From positions 62,001 to 126,000 of the forward strand of contig NZ_QLIX01000008.1 in assembly GCF_003258945.1 (NCBI RefSeq): DNA of 64,000 nucleotides, in the 5' to 3' direction. Under the pieces are notes generated by a model that did no database searches, was not told where the DNA came from, and worked only from the letters and a program-made list of their open reading frames with translations. The stretch is from Roseicella frigidaeris (GTDB lineage Bacteria; Pseudomonadota; Alphaproteobacteria; Acetobacterales; Acetobacteraceae). Of this stretch, positions 41,669 to 49,537 are shown one piece after another (positions within the stretch are counted from its first letter, which is position 1; the number at the start of each line of letters is the position of its first letter). Made by a program: the position numbers and the translations under genes.

Positions 41669-43045
41669 ATGACCACGCGTGCCATGGCAGAGTTCGTCGC
41701 GCAGCTGCGCTTCGAGGCGCTCCCGGAGGCGGTGCGGCGTCAGGCGTGCCGCCTCGTGCTCGATGCGGTGGGCTGCGCCGTCTCGGCCTGGACGGAGGAT
41801 GCCGGCAAGGCCCGCATCGCCGGCGCGGTCGCGGCGATGTACCCGGCATCGGCGGGGGCGGAGGGCGCCGGCGTGATCGGGGTGGCGGGCCAGCCTGCGC
41901 AGCCCGCCTTCGCGGCGCTGGCCAACGGCATCCTGGTGAACGCCGCCGACAACGACGACACGCATAAGCGCGCGCTGCTGCATGCCGGCTCCGTGGTGGT
42001 TCCGGTGGCGCTCGCCATGGCGCAGGCGGGCGGGCTGGACGGCCGGCGCTGCCTCGCCGCCCTGGTGGCCGGCTACGAGGTGGCCGTGCGCGTCGGCATG
42101 GCGGTGATGCCGACGCATTACCGCTTCTGGCATTCCACGGCGACCAACGGAACCTTCGGCGCCGCCGCGGCGGCGGCGCATGCGCTCGGCCTCGATGCCG
42201 ATGGCGTGCAGCGCGCCCTGGGCCTGGCCGGCACGCAGGCGGCCGGGCTCAACACCTTCTTCGAATCCGGCGACATGACCAAGAGCCTGCATCCGGGCAA
42301 GGCGGCGTTGAACGGCATCCTCTCCGCCCAGCTCGCCGGGCTCGGCATGACCAGCCCGCCGAACATGCTGGAGCATCCGAAAGGCTATCTGAACGCCTTC
42401 TCGCTGGAGCCCGACGCCGCGGCGCTGACCCGGGGGCTCGGCACGGAATGGGAGATCCTGCAGAACGGCTTCAAGTCCTTCCCCTCCATCCTCGCCAGCC
42501 ATTCGCCGATCCAGGCGACGCTCGCCCTGGTGCGCCGGCATGCGATCGACCCGGCGCGGATCGCGCGCATCACCAACGAGACCTACAACACGGTGCTGAG
42601 CCATTTCTCGAGCAAGGAGGTCGGCTCGGTGATGGCGGCGCGGATCTCGGTCCCCTACTGCATCGCCGTCGCCGCGGTGGACGGGGCCTTGACCCAGGCG
42701 CAGTTCGACCCGGCCCGGATCAACGACCCCCTGGTGCGCCGGGTGCTCGCACGCACCGAGGTGATCGCGGATGCGGCGCTGAATGCGCGCTACCCGGCCG
42801 AGTTCCCGGCCCGCGTGACGATCACGCTGGAGGACGGGCCGTCCTTCACCGAGACGGTGCTGCTGCCGAAGGGCGACCCCGGCCAGCCGCTCAGCGATGC
42901 CGAGCTGGAGGCGAAGTTCCGCGACAATTGCGCGGCCAGCCTGACGCCGGAGCGCACCGCGCAGCTGCAGGCCGCGATCCAGGGCCTGCCGGAGGCCGGC
43001 TCGCTGCGCGCCTTGACCGGGTTGCTAACCTTCTCGGGCGGTTGA
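41669..43045 (+). CDS. MmgE/PrpD family protein
   Basis: 458 aa. Two-domain fold of 2-methylcitrate dehydratase / cis-aconitate decarboxylase-like enzymes: VLDAVGCAVSAWTED, FAALANGILVNAADNDDTHK, the conserved HSTATNGTFGAAAAAAHALG, GDMTKSLHPGKAALNGIL and FKSFPSILASHSPIQATL. Start is ATG 41669 (MTTRAMAEF). The family contains dehydratases and racemases of small carboxylic acids, so the substrate is open. The cyclase gene follows 86 bp later on the same strand. Confidence 0.88.
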   Translation: MTTRAMAEFVAQLRFEALPEAVRRQACRLVLDAVGCAVSAWTEDAGKARIAGAVAAMYPASAGAEGAGVIGVAGQPAQPAFAALANGILVNAADNDDTHKRALLHAGSVVVPVALAMAQAGGLDGRRCLAALVAGYEVAVRVGMAVMPTHYRFWHSTATNGTFGAAAAAAHALGLDADGVQRALGLAGTQAAGLNTFFESGDMTKSLHPGKAALNGILSAQLAGLGMTSPPNMLEHPKGYLNAFSLEPDAAALTRGLGTEWEILQNGFKSFPSILASHSPIQATLALVRRHAIDPARIARITNETYNTVLSHFSSKEVGSVMAARISVPYCIAVAAVDGALTQAQFDPARINDPLVRRVLARTEVIADAALNARYPAEFPARVTITLEDGPSFTETVLLPKGDPGQPLSDAELEAKFRDNCAASLTPERTAQLQAAIQGLPEAGSLRALTGLLTFSGG

Positions 43046-43131
43046 CCAGGATCCGGCGAGGGAGCCAGCATCGAGCCCTCGCGCGCGGGCCAAGGGGAGG
43101 CCAGGGGGAGGCCAAGGGGGAGGGAACAGGG
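43046..43131 (+). repeat. Short G-rich tandem repeat before the cyclase gene
   Basis: GGGGAGGCCA-like units recur three times (about 43094-43123) directly upstream of the start. The last unit, GGGGGAGGGAACAGG, also serves as the ribosome-binding site of the cyclase gene. Confidence 0.45.
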
Positions 43132-43887
43132 ATGTGCGACCCATCGCCGCCACGGGGCCAGGGATGGCGCGGCTGGATGTCCCTGCCGCCGCCGCGCATC
43201 GGCTCGCCGGCCGGGCCCTGGATCGATCTCTCGCATCCCTTCTCGCCCGACATGCCGCGCGTGCCGGTCTTCCGGCCCCTGCATCTGGAGCGGTTGAAAT
43301 GCCTGCCGGCCGATCCGCTGAACGTCACCGCCTTCAGCATGGTGGTGCATACCGGCACGCATCTGGATGCGCCGTTCCATTTCTACAATGACGGCCCGGC
43401 CTTCGACGCCATCCCCCTGGAGCGGCTGCATGGCGGCGGCGTGGTGTGGCGGCTGGACCTGCCGCCCGACAGCCTGATCGAGCCGGATCATCTGGCGGCG
43501 GCGCGGCCGCTGCTGCAGCCGGGCGACATCCTGGCGCTCGACACCGGCTGGTCGGAGCGGGTGGGCACGGAAAGCTACGACCGTCACCCCTGCCTCTCGG
43601 AGGCGGCGGCGGAATGGCTGGTGGCGCGCCGGCCGAAGCTGCTCGCCTGCGATTTCGCAACGCCGGACCTGCCGGTCGGCCGCAGGCCGGCCGGGGAGTT
43701 CGACTATCCCATCCATCGCCGGCTGCTGCGCGACGGCGTGCTGATCTGCGAGCATCTGCGCAGCCCGCGGGCGCTGGCCGGCGGACGGGTGGAGTTCGTC
43801 TTCGGCGCGCTCTCCCTCGTCGGCGCGGACGGGGCGCCGGCGCGGGTGCTGGCGCGGCGGGTGGAGCCTGGGAGCGTGATCGCCTGA
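43132..43887 (+). CDS. Cyclase / kynurenine formamidase-like hydrolase
   Basis: 251 aa. Metal-dependent hydrolase of the cyclase family: the H-x-G-T-H-x-D-A-P-x-H-F signature is intact (VVHTGTHLDAPFHF), with WIDLSHPFSPDMPRVPVF near the N terminus and LACDFATPDLPVG later. Starts possible at 43132 and 43177; the first has the G-rich ribosome site. Members open formamides or lactones and amides. The last four residues SVIA and the TGA stop come from an R2 repeat (GAGCGTGATCGCCTGA), so the C terminus is partly repeat-derived. Confidence 0.88.
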   Translation: MCDPSPPRGQGWRGWMSLPPPRIGSPAGPWIDLSHPFSPDMPRVPVFRPLHLERLKCLPADPLNVTAFSMVVHTGTHLDAPFHFYNDGPAFDAIPLERLHGGGVVWRLDLPPDSLIEPDHLAAARPLLQPGDILALDTGWSERVGTESYDRHPCLSEAAAEWLVARRPKLLACDFATPDLPVGRRPAGEFDYPIHRRLLRDGVLICEHLRSPRALAGGRVEFVFGALSLVGADGAPARVLARRVEPGSVIA

Positions 43888-43945
43888 GGTGGAAACACCG
43901 AAGGCGTGGATCACGCGACCAAACAACACGCTGGACCATGCTCCG
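43872..43945 (+). repeat. R2 repeat, full copy d
   Basis: GGAGCGTGATCGCCTGAGG, TGGAAACACCGAAGGCGTGG, ATCACGCGACCAAACAACACG. The first 16 bases are in frame with the cyclase gene and encode its final residues and stop codon. The rest of the gap up to 44122 shows no gene. Confidence 0.8.
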
Positions 43946-44122
43946 TTGGAACCGCCGGCGCGCGTGACGAGGCGCGCACCACGACAAGGCGGCGCATGCC
44001 GCCTGGACGCATGCGAAGGCGGCCTGCACCGGGCGAGGAGGGACCACCGGCCCGGCGCCGCGCGGTTCCGGCGAACCCGGCGCCCGGCCGCGTCGTTGGG
44101 CCTGGAGGCGCGGAGAGGCCCC

Positions 44123-44332
44123 ATGGCAGCGAAACCGAAGACGGGCGACAAGGTGACGTGGGATACGTCCCAGGGCCGGGCGGAAGGGGTCGTGGAGAAG
44201 ACCGTCACCCGGACGACCCGGATCAAGGGCCATGTGGCGAAGGCCACGCAGGACGAGCCGCAGGTGGTCGTCAAGAGCACGACATCGGGGAAGCGGGCCG
44301 TCCACAAGCCCGAAGCGTTGAAGAAAGCCTAG
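44123..44332 (+). CDS. DUF2945 / HVA1-type TUDOR-like small protein
   Basis: 69 aa. AKPKTGDKVTWDTSQGRAEG and VVKSTTSGKRAVHKPEALKK match what I know as the hypervirulence-associated TUDOR-domain family (DUF2945), small SH3-like barrels often of unknown function and sometimes stress-linked. Basic and soluble. The stop TAG (44330-44332) is the first three bases of an R3 repeat (TAGAGCAGATCC). A class II photolyase gene follows. Confidence 0.8.
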   Translation: MAAKPKTGDKVTWDTSQGRAEGVVEKTVTRTTRIKGHVAKATQDEPQVVVKSTTSGKRAVHKPEALKKA

Positions 44333-44382
44333 AGCAGATCCCGTCCGAGTGGAAAGACGCGAGCGGGTGAAAATACCCTGGC
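44329..44382 (+). repeat. R3 repeat (copy d), diverged
   Basis: TAGAGCAGATCCCGTCCGAG, TGGAAAGACGCGAGCGGG, TGAAAATACCCTGG. Both ends match the R3 family and the middle arms are diverged. It begins with the stop codon of the preceding gene. Confidence 0.7.
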
Positions 44383-44438
44383 GGCGGCCGTCGGCGCCGG
44401 TCCTTGCTTCCGGGGGCGATCCTGAAAGGTGGCGCGGC

Positions 44439-45845
44439 ATGCCGATAGCAGCGGACCGCATCCGCCTCCTGAACCAGGCGGAGATCCGCGCCGGCGGCCG
44501 CTATGTCTTGTACCTGATGCAGCAGTCATGTCGGTCGCGCGGCAACCCCGCGCTCGAGCTGGCGGTGGAGGAGGCGAACCGGCTGAACCTGCCGGTGCTG
44601 GCCTGCTTCGGGCTGCTCGACGGCGCGGGCGGCTTTCCCTCGGCCAATGCCCGGCACTACGCCTTCCTGCTGGAGGGCCTCGCCGAGGTGGCGCGGCGCC
44701 TGGCCGGGCGCGGCATCGGCTTCGTCATGCGCAAGGGGTCGCCGGCCGAGGTGGCGATCGACCTGTCGCGGCACGCCGCGCTGCTGGTGCTCGACCGCGG
44801 CTACCTGGCGATCCAGAAGCGCTGGTATGCCGATATCGCGCGCCAGGCCAGGCTGCGGGTCGTGCAGGTCGAAGGCGACGTGGTGGTGCCGGTGGAGACG
44901 GCATCCGGCAAGCATGAATACGCCGCGCGCAGCCTGCGCCCGAAGCTCGGCCGCCGCATGGAGGATTTCCTGCAGCCGCTGGCCGAGGGCGAGGTCCGGT
45001 GCCGGGCCGACGGGCTGGAGCCGCGGGGCATCGACGCCGCCGATCCCGCGGCGGTGCTGGGGGGCATGACGCTCGACCGCTCGGTGCCCCAGGTCCGGCG
45101 CTTCCAGGGCGGCGAGGCCGCGGCGCGGCGCCGGCTGGCGGCCTATCTCGCCGGCGGCTTCCATGGCTATGGCAGCCATCGCGGCCGGCCGGAGGCGGGC
45201 GCGGCCTCGCATATGAGCCCCTATCTGCATTTCGGCCAGATCTCGCCGGTGGATCTCGTCCTTGCCGTGCGGGCCGCGAGGGGCGGCACGGCGGAGGACA
45301 AGGCCGCCTTCGCCGAGGAGGTGGTCGTGCGGCGCGAGCTGGCCATGAACCACGTCCATTACACGGAGCATTACGACCGCTACGAGGGCGCCGTGCCGGC
45401 CTGGGCGCGCAAGACCCTCGCCGAGCATGCGGATGATCGGCGCCCGCACCGCTACGGCGACGACGAGCTGATCGAGGGGCGCACGCACGACCATTACTGG
45501 AACGTCGCCATGGGCGAGATGCGCGACACGGGCTACATGCACAACCACCTGCGCATGTACTGGGGCAAGAAGATCCTGGAATGGTCCGCCACGCCGGAGG
45601 AGGGCTTCGAGCGCACCCTGCGTCTCAACAACCGCTTCTTCCTGGATGGCCGGGACCCGAACTCCTTCACCAACGTGGCCTGGATCTACGGCCTGCACGA
45701 CCGGCCCTGGGCCCGGCGGCCGATCTTCGGGACCGTTCGCTACCAGAGCGAGAATTCCCTCCGGAAGATCGATGCCAAGGCCTATGAGGCCATGGTCCGG
45801 ACGCTCTGCCAGGCCGAGGGGAGGGGCGGGCCGCTCCCCGGTTGA
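44439..45845 (+). CDS. Class II CPD photolyase
   Basis: 468 aa. Uses FADH and light to split cyclobutane pyrimidine dimers. Class II motifs: VLYLMQQSCRSRGNPALELA near the N terminus, SPYLHFGQISPVDL, EEVVVRRELAMNHVHY, HDHYWNVAMGEMRDTGYMHN, RMYWGKKILEW and RFFLDGRDPNSFTNVAW (DGRDPN-N/G signature), then ARRPIFGTVRY. Start is ATG 44439; the open frame upstream runs into the R3 repeat and is not protein-like. Neighbouring genes give no hint of regulation. Confidence 0.92.
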   Translation: MPIAADRIRLLNQAEIRAGGRYVLYLMQQSCRSRGNPALELAVEEANRLNLPVLACFGLLDGAGGFPSANARHYAFLLEGLAEVARRLAGRGIGFVMRKGSPAEVAIDLSRHAALLVLDRGYLAIQKRWYADIARQARLRVVQVEGDVVVPVETASGKHEYAARSLRPKLGRRMEDFLQPLAEGEVRCRADGLEPRGIDAADPAAVLGGMTLDRSVPQVRRFQGGEAAARRRLAAYLAGGFHGYGSHRGRPEAGAASHMSPYLHFGQISPVDLVLAVRAARGGTAEDKAAFAEEVVVRRELAMNHVHYTEHYDRYEGAVPAWARKTLAEHADDRRPHRYGDDELIEGRTHDHYWNVAMGEMRDTGYMHNHLRMYWGKKILEWSATPEEGFERTLRLNNRFFLDGRDPNSFTNVAWIYGLHDRPWARRPIFGTVRYQSENSLRKIDAKAYEAMVRTLCQAEGRGGPLPG

Positions 45846-45906
45846 TCCCTCTCCGGGCGCTCGGCCCTGCGGGCGGCGGGTCGGAACCTCCTGCGACGGG
45901 TATCAC
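45846..45906. repeat. R1-related repeat fragment (copy F)
   Basis: CGGGCGCTCGGCCCTGCGGG and GGGTCGGAACCTCCTGCG match the right part of the degenerate copy at 13460-13612. It ends in GGTATCA, whose TCA is the stop codon of the adjacent minus-strand cupin gene (45903-45905). Only the right side of the element is present. Confidence 0.45.
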
Positions 45907-46700
45907 CCCCCGGCGGCCGGCGCCGCCTCGGGCAGATGGTCGCGGCCGCGCGGGAACTGCACCACCACCAGCTCCAGCCCATCCGCCGCCGCCTGCGCGG
46001 CGAAGGCCGGCTCGTCCGGGCCGACGAAGGCGCAGGACAGCGGCCGCAGGGCGCTGCCATCGGGGCGCGCCAGGCCGCCGCGCGTCACCACCCAGAACTG
46101 CCCATCGCCGCTGGCCGGGTCCGGGCCGGTGACCGCCGCGCCCGCCGGCAGCCGATAGCGCCAGGCCGAGAGGCCGTCGGCCGCCGCCGGCAGCAGCGGC
46201 TCGACCGCGATCCGGGCTGGGATGGGGGCCGGGATGGGGGCCGCCTCGGCGACCGCCTCGCGGAACCGGCGCCGGACGCCGCGGAGCTCGGCCCGCGCCG
46301 CCGGCAGGTAGCGGGCGCCGCGGTCATAGCCGTTGCGCAGGGTCAGGTAGTGCAGCCCCGCCTGCCCCGCCGTGATCGGCCCATAGGCGCTGTAGGCATT
46401 GCTGTAGTGCACGGCGAGGGGCTGCAAGGCGTGCGTGCCGAGCCGGCCGCTGCCGGCCACCACGATCTGGAACTGGTTGGCCTCGTGGAAATGCGCCTGC
46501 ACCACCGAGCCCGCCGGCTGCTCCACCAGGAAGGCCATCGGATAGACGGCCTCGGCCCCCGGCAGGGCCGCGCCATCCGGCGCGGCGTTGTACCGGTTGC
46601 CGCCGATATAGGTGGTGAGGAAGGCCGATACGCCGTTGGACACGATCGGCCGGCGGCTGCCCCTGGCGGCGTCGCCGGATGCCAGTATCGCCATCTCCAT
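45903..46700 (-). CDS. Cupin-like protein of unknown substrate
   Basis: 265 aa. The middle holds AGSVVQAHFHEANQFQIVVA with G-x5-H-x-H-like spacing of a cupin metal site, followed by GSGRLGTHALQP; a second barrel-like half (GAAVTGPDPASGDGQFWVVT) ends the protein. No signal peptide. The fold is probably a double-barrel cupin; reaction unknown. It stands alone, convergent with the photolyase, and its stop is in the R1-related fragment. Confidence 0.65.
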   Translation of the reverse strand: MEMAILASGDAARGSRRPIVSNGVSAFLTTYIGGNRYNAAPDGAALPGAEAVYPMAFLVEQPAGSVVQAHFHEANQFQIVVAGSGRLGTHALQPLAVHYSNAYSAYGPITAGQAGLHYLTLRNGYDRGARYLPAARAELRGVRRRFREAVAEAAPIPAPIPARIAVEPLLPAAADGLSAWRYRLPAGAAVTGPDPASGDGQFWVVTRGGLARPDGSALRPLSCAFVGPDEPAFAAQAAADGLELVVVQFPRGRDHLPEAAPAAGG

Positions 46701-46802
46701 CCCTCCCGTCCCCGCGGTGCCCGCCAGCCCTGGCAGGCCGGCAGGGGCCTTTTCCGAGGGGCCATCCTGGCGCAGCGCCGGCCAGGGGGAAATGGCCTCC
46801 TA

Positions 46803-46865
46803 CTAGAGTAGATCCTGTCCGGATGACCTCATCCGGACAGGTGAAGATGCTCGTGAAAACAATAG
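46803..46865 (+). repeat. R3 repeat (copy e) with 12-bp perfect stem
   Basis: Arms CCTGTCCGGATG (46814-46825) and CATCCGGACAGG (46830-46841) around ACCT; left flank TAGAGTAGAT, right flank TGAAGATGCTCGTGAAAACA. Arms and flanks are nearly identical to the copy at 26947-27006. Between the cupin and the binding-protein gene. Confidence 0.8.
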
Positions 46866-46943
46866 CCTGGGGCACTTCTCCTGAACCGGTGTTCAGGGGA
46901 AGTGCCCTGGGCGCGGGACGGCGAAACCGTGCTGCGCCCGGTC

Positions 46944-48185
46944 TCAGGTCCGGATCATCGGGCAGCCGCCCTCGGAGAGCGGGCGGAACGCCTCGGCTGC
47001 CGGGATGGTGGAGACGAGCCTGAACAGGTCCCCCGCGCCGCGGCTTTCCTCCGGCGCCTTCGACTGGAACAGGTGGACCGGCACGATCATCTGGCCGTCC
47101 TCGCGGATCCTGCCCGCGCCGAAGGCATCGTCGTCGGTCGGCCTCGCCTTCATGGCGGCGACCGTCGCCTGGCCCGACCGCTTCGCCTCGGCGAAGCCCA
47201 TGCCCCGCGCCGTCGTCAGGTAGTGCCGCACCAGCGCATAGGCCCCCGCATGCAGGGTGTTCGGGATGACCCCCGCGGCGAGCTGCGGCTTGAGGCGCGT
47301 GTGGAAGGCGCGCGTGCGCTCGGTCAGGTCCCAGTAGAAGCTCTCCGTCAGCAGCAGCCCCTGCGCCACCGGCAGGCCCACCGCGGCGACATCGGTGATG
47401 AAGGCGCCGAGGCCGACGAGGCGGGTGCCGCGCCGCGTCACGCCGAACTCCTTCGCCTGCTTCAGGCAATTGATGAGGTCGGAGCCGGAATTGGCCAGCG
47501 CCACCACCTTGGCCCGGCTGGCCTGGGCTTGCAGCAGGAAGGAGGCGAAATCCGTCGTCCCCGGGAAGGGATGCGCCACCGAGCCCAGCACCCGCCCGCC
47601 GGCGGCCTGCACGAAGCGCGCGGCGTCGTCGCGCAGCGCATGGCCATAGGCATAGTCCGCGGCGAGGAAGAACCAGCTCTCGCCGCCGTCCCCGACCACG
47701 GCGGTTGCCGTGGCATGGCTCATCGCCCAGGTGTCGAGCGGGCCGTGCACCAGGTTCGGCGAGCACTGCGCCCCGGTCAGGACCGAGGACAGGGCGCCGC
47801 TGTTCAGGTGCACCTTGTCCTTCTCCTTCGCCACGGTGTTGGCGGCGAGCGCCACCGCGGTGTTGCCCACCTGGCAGATCGCATCCACGCCGCCGCGGTC
47901 GAACCACTCGCGCACGATGCTGCTGGCGACGTCCGGCTTGTTCTGGTGATCGGCGACGACCACCTCGACGACGGCGCCGGGATTGGCGGCGGTGAACTCC
48001 GCCACGGCCTGGCGGACGCAGGCCGTGCCCGTCGGGCCCTCGACATCCCGGTAGGGGCCCGACATGTCGGTGAGCGCGCCGAGGCGGATCGTGGTGTCGC
48101 GGGCGGTCTGCGCCCGGGCCATGGGCCCGGCCGGCAGGCAGGCGACCGCGGCTGCCGTGAGCAGGCCACGTCGGTCAAGCGTCAT
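46944..48185 (-). CDS. Branched-chain amino acid-type periplasmic binding protein
   Basis: 413 aa from ATG 48185. Signal peptide RRGLLTAAAVACLPAGPMA (double Arg before the hydrophobic core, possibly Tat), then the Leu/Ile/Val-binding fold: IRLGALTDMSGPYRDVEGP, EVVVADHQNKPDVAS, WFFLAADYAYGHALRDDAAR, LTESFYWDLTERTRAF. Periplasmic receptor for an ABC transporter whose other genes are not nearby, so the ligand is open. The next gene upstream on the same strand is a FAD monooxygenase. Confidence 0.88.
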   Translation of the reverse strand: MTLDRRGLLTAAAVACLPAGPMARAQTARDTTIRLGALTDMSGPYRDVEGPTGTACVRQAVAEFTAANPGAVVEVVVADHQNKPDVASSIVREWFDRGGVDAICQVGNTAVALAANTVAKEKDKVHLNSGALSSVLTGAQCSPNLVHGPLDTWAMSHATATAVVGDGGESWFFLAADYAYGHALRDDAARFVQAAGGRVLGSVAHPFPGTTDFASFLLQAQASRAKVVALANSGSDLINCLKQAKEFGVTRRGTRLVGLGAFITDVAAVGLPVAQGLLLTESFYWDLTERTRAFHTRLKPQLAAGVIPNTLHAGAYALVRHYLTTARGMGFAEAKRSGQATVAAMKARPTDDDAFGAGRIREDGQMIVPVHLFQSKAPEESRGAGDLFRLVSTIPAAEAFRPLSEGGCPMIRT

Positions 48186-48270
48186 TCTGGTCTCCCATGT
48201 CTCGTCGCGGCCCTCGCCGCGCGGCATCGCCGCGGCGGCTGGGCATGAGCCGCGACCCGAATCCCCGGTG

Positions 48271-49515
48271 TCAGCCGGCCCGTCCCACCGACCAGCTCTC
48301 GCGGCGGTTCAGCGTCTCCGGGTCGAAGCCGGCGATGCGCTTGTAGCCCGCGATGGTCGCCTCCAGCTCGGCGCGCGGCACCACCGCCGCGAGATCGGTG
48401 AAGCCCTCCGGCGCCCGGGCATGCACCAGGTCCATCACCCGGTCCGGCCCGTCGCCGCGATTGGCCTCGACCACCGCCGCGGTGGCCGGCCGGCGCACCG
48501 CCTCATAGGCGGCGAGCGCCGCCGGGATGTCGGGCTGCGTCGCCAGTTGCAGCGCCAGGAAGCGGGCATCGAGGATGGCCTGGGAGGCGCCGTTCGAGCC
48601 GATCGGGTACATCGGATGCGCCGCGTCGCCGAGCAGCGTCACCCGGCCCCGGCTCCACCAGGGCAGCGGGTCGCGGTCGACCATGGGGAATTCGTAGACC
48701 GCCTCGGCGGCGCGGATCAGCCCCGGCACGTCCAGCCAGTCGAAGCGCCAATCGGCGAAGATCGGCAGGAAATCCTCCACCTGGCCCGGCCGGTTCCAGT
48801 CCTCCCGCGCCCAGGGCGTGTCGGTCGGGAAGCGCTGCTCGGCGATCCAGTTGACCAGCAGCCTGCCATCCGGCGCGGCGCCGATCGGGTAGCAGACGAA
48901 TTTCGTGTCGCGGTGCCCGGCCTGCACCATGGAGGCGCCGGTGAGGAAGGGCGGCGCCCAGCTCACCGCCCGCCAGAGCAGCGCGCCGTTCCATTTCGGC
49001 GGTCCCTCGGCGGGGAAGAAGGCCGCGCGGACGGCGGAATGGATGCCGTCGGCGGCGATCAGCAGCGCGCCGCGCGCCGTGCCGCCATCGGCGAAGCGGG
49101 CGGTGACGCCGGCCGCGTCCTGCTCGACGCCGATGAGGCGCCGCCCGGCCTGCACCCGGTCCGCGCCGAGCCGCGCCCGCGCCGCCTCCCAGAGCAGCAT
49201 CTGCAGCCGGCCGCGATGGATCGAGTATTGCGGCCAGCGATAGCCGGCGGCGAGGCCGCGCGGCTCGGCCCAGATGGTCTGGCCGAAGCGGTTGGCGTAG
49301 CGGAACTCGCGCGTGGCGATGCCGGTCGCGGCCAGCGCCTCGCCGAGGCCGAGCTCGGTCAGCTCGCGCACCGCATGCGGCTGCAGGTTGATGCCGACGC
49401 CGAGCGGCCGGATCTCGGCGGCGCTCTCGAACAGCTGCGCCTCGATCCCCGCCGCCTGCAGCGCCAGCGCCGCGGTCAGCCCGCCGATGCCGCCGCCGAT
49501 GATGATCGCCCGCAT
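48271..49515 (-). CDS. FAD-dependent monooxygenase
   Basis: 414 aa. Class A flavoprotein hydroxylase: the FAD-binding GxGxxG is in RAIIIGGGIGGLTAALAL, the acidic end of strand 2 in AQLFESAAE, and the second FAD motif in VTLLGDAAHPMYPIGSNGAS. The middle motif ALLIAADGIHSAVRAAFF has the DG signature. It probably hydroxylates an aromatic acid using NAD(P)H. Start ATG 49515. The upstream serine hydrolase gene ends 22 bp before it, and the periplasmic binding protein follows 85 bp after, all on the same strand: a possible three-gene unit. Confidence 0.88.
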   Translation of the reverse strand: MRAIIIGGGIGGLTAALALQAAGIEAQLFESAAEIRPLGVGINLQPHAVRELTELGLGEALAATGIATREFRYANRFGQTIWAEPRGLAAGYRWPQYSIHRGRLQMLLWEAARARLGADRVQAGRRLIGVEQDAAGVTARFADGGTARGALLIAADGIHSAVRAAFFPAEGPPKWNGALLWRAVSWAPPFLTGASMVQAGHRDTKFVCYPIGAAPDGRLLVNWIAEQRFPTDTPWAREDWNRPGQVEDFLPIFADWRFDWLDVPGLIRAAEAVYEFPMVDRDPLPWWSRGRVTLLGDAAHPMYPIGSNGASQAILDARFLALQLATQPDIPAALAAYEAVRRPATAAVVEANRGDGPDRVMDLVHARAPEGFTDLAAVVPRAELEATIAGYKRIAGFDPETLNRRESWSVGRAG

Positions 49516-49537
49516 GCCGCCCCTCCCGCGTCCCGCA

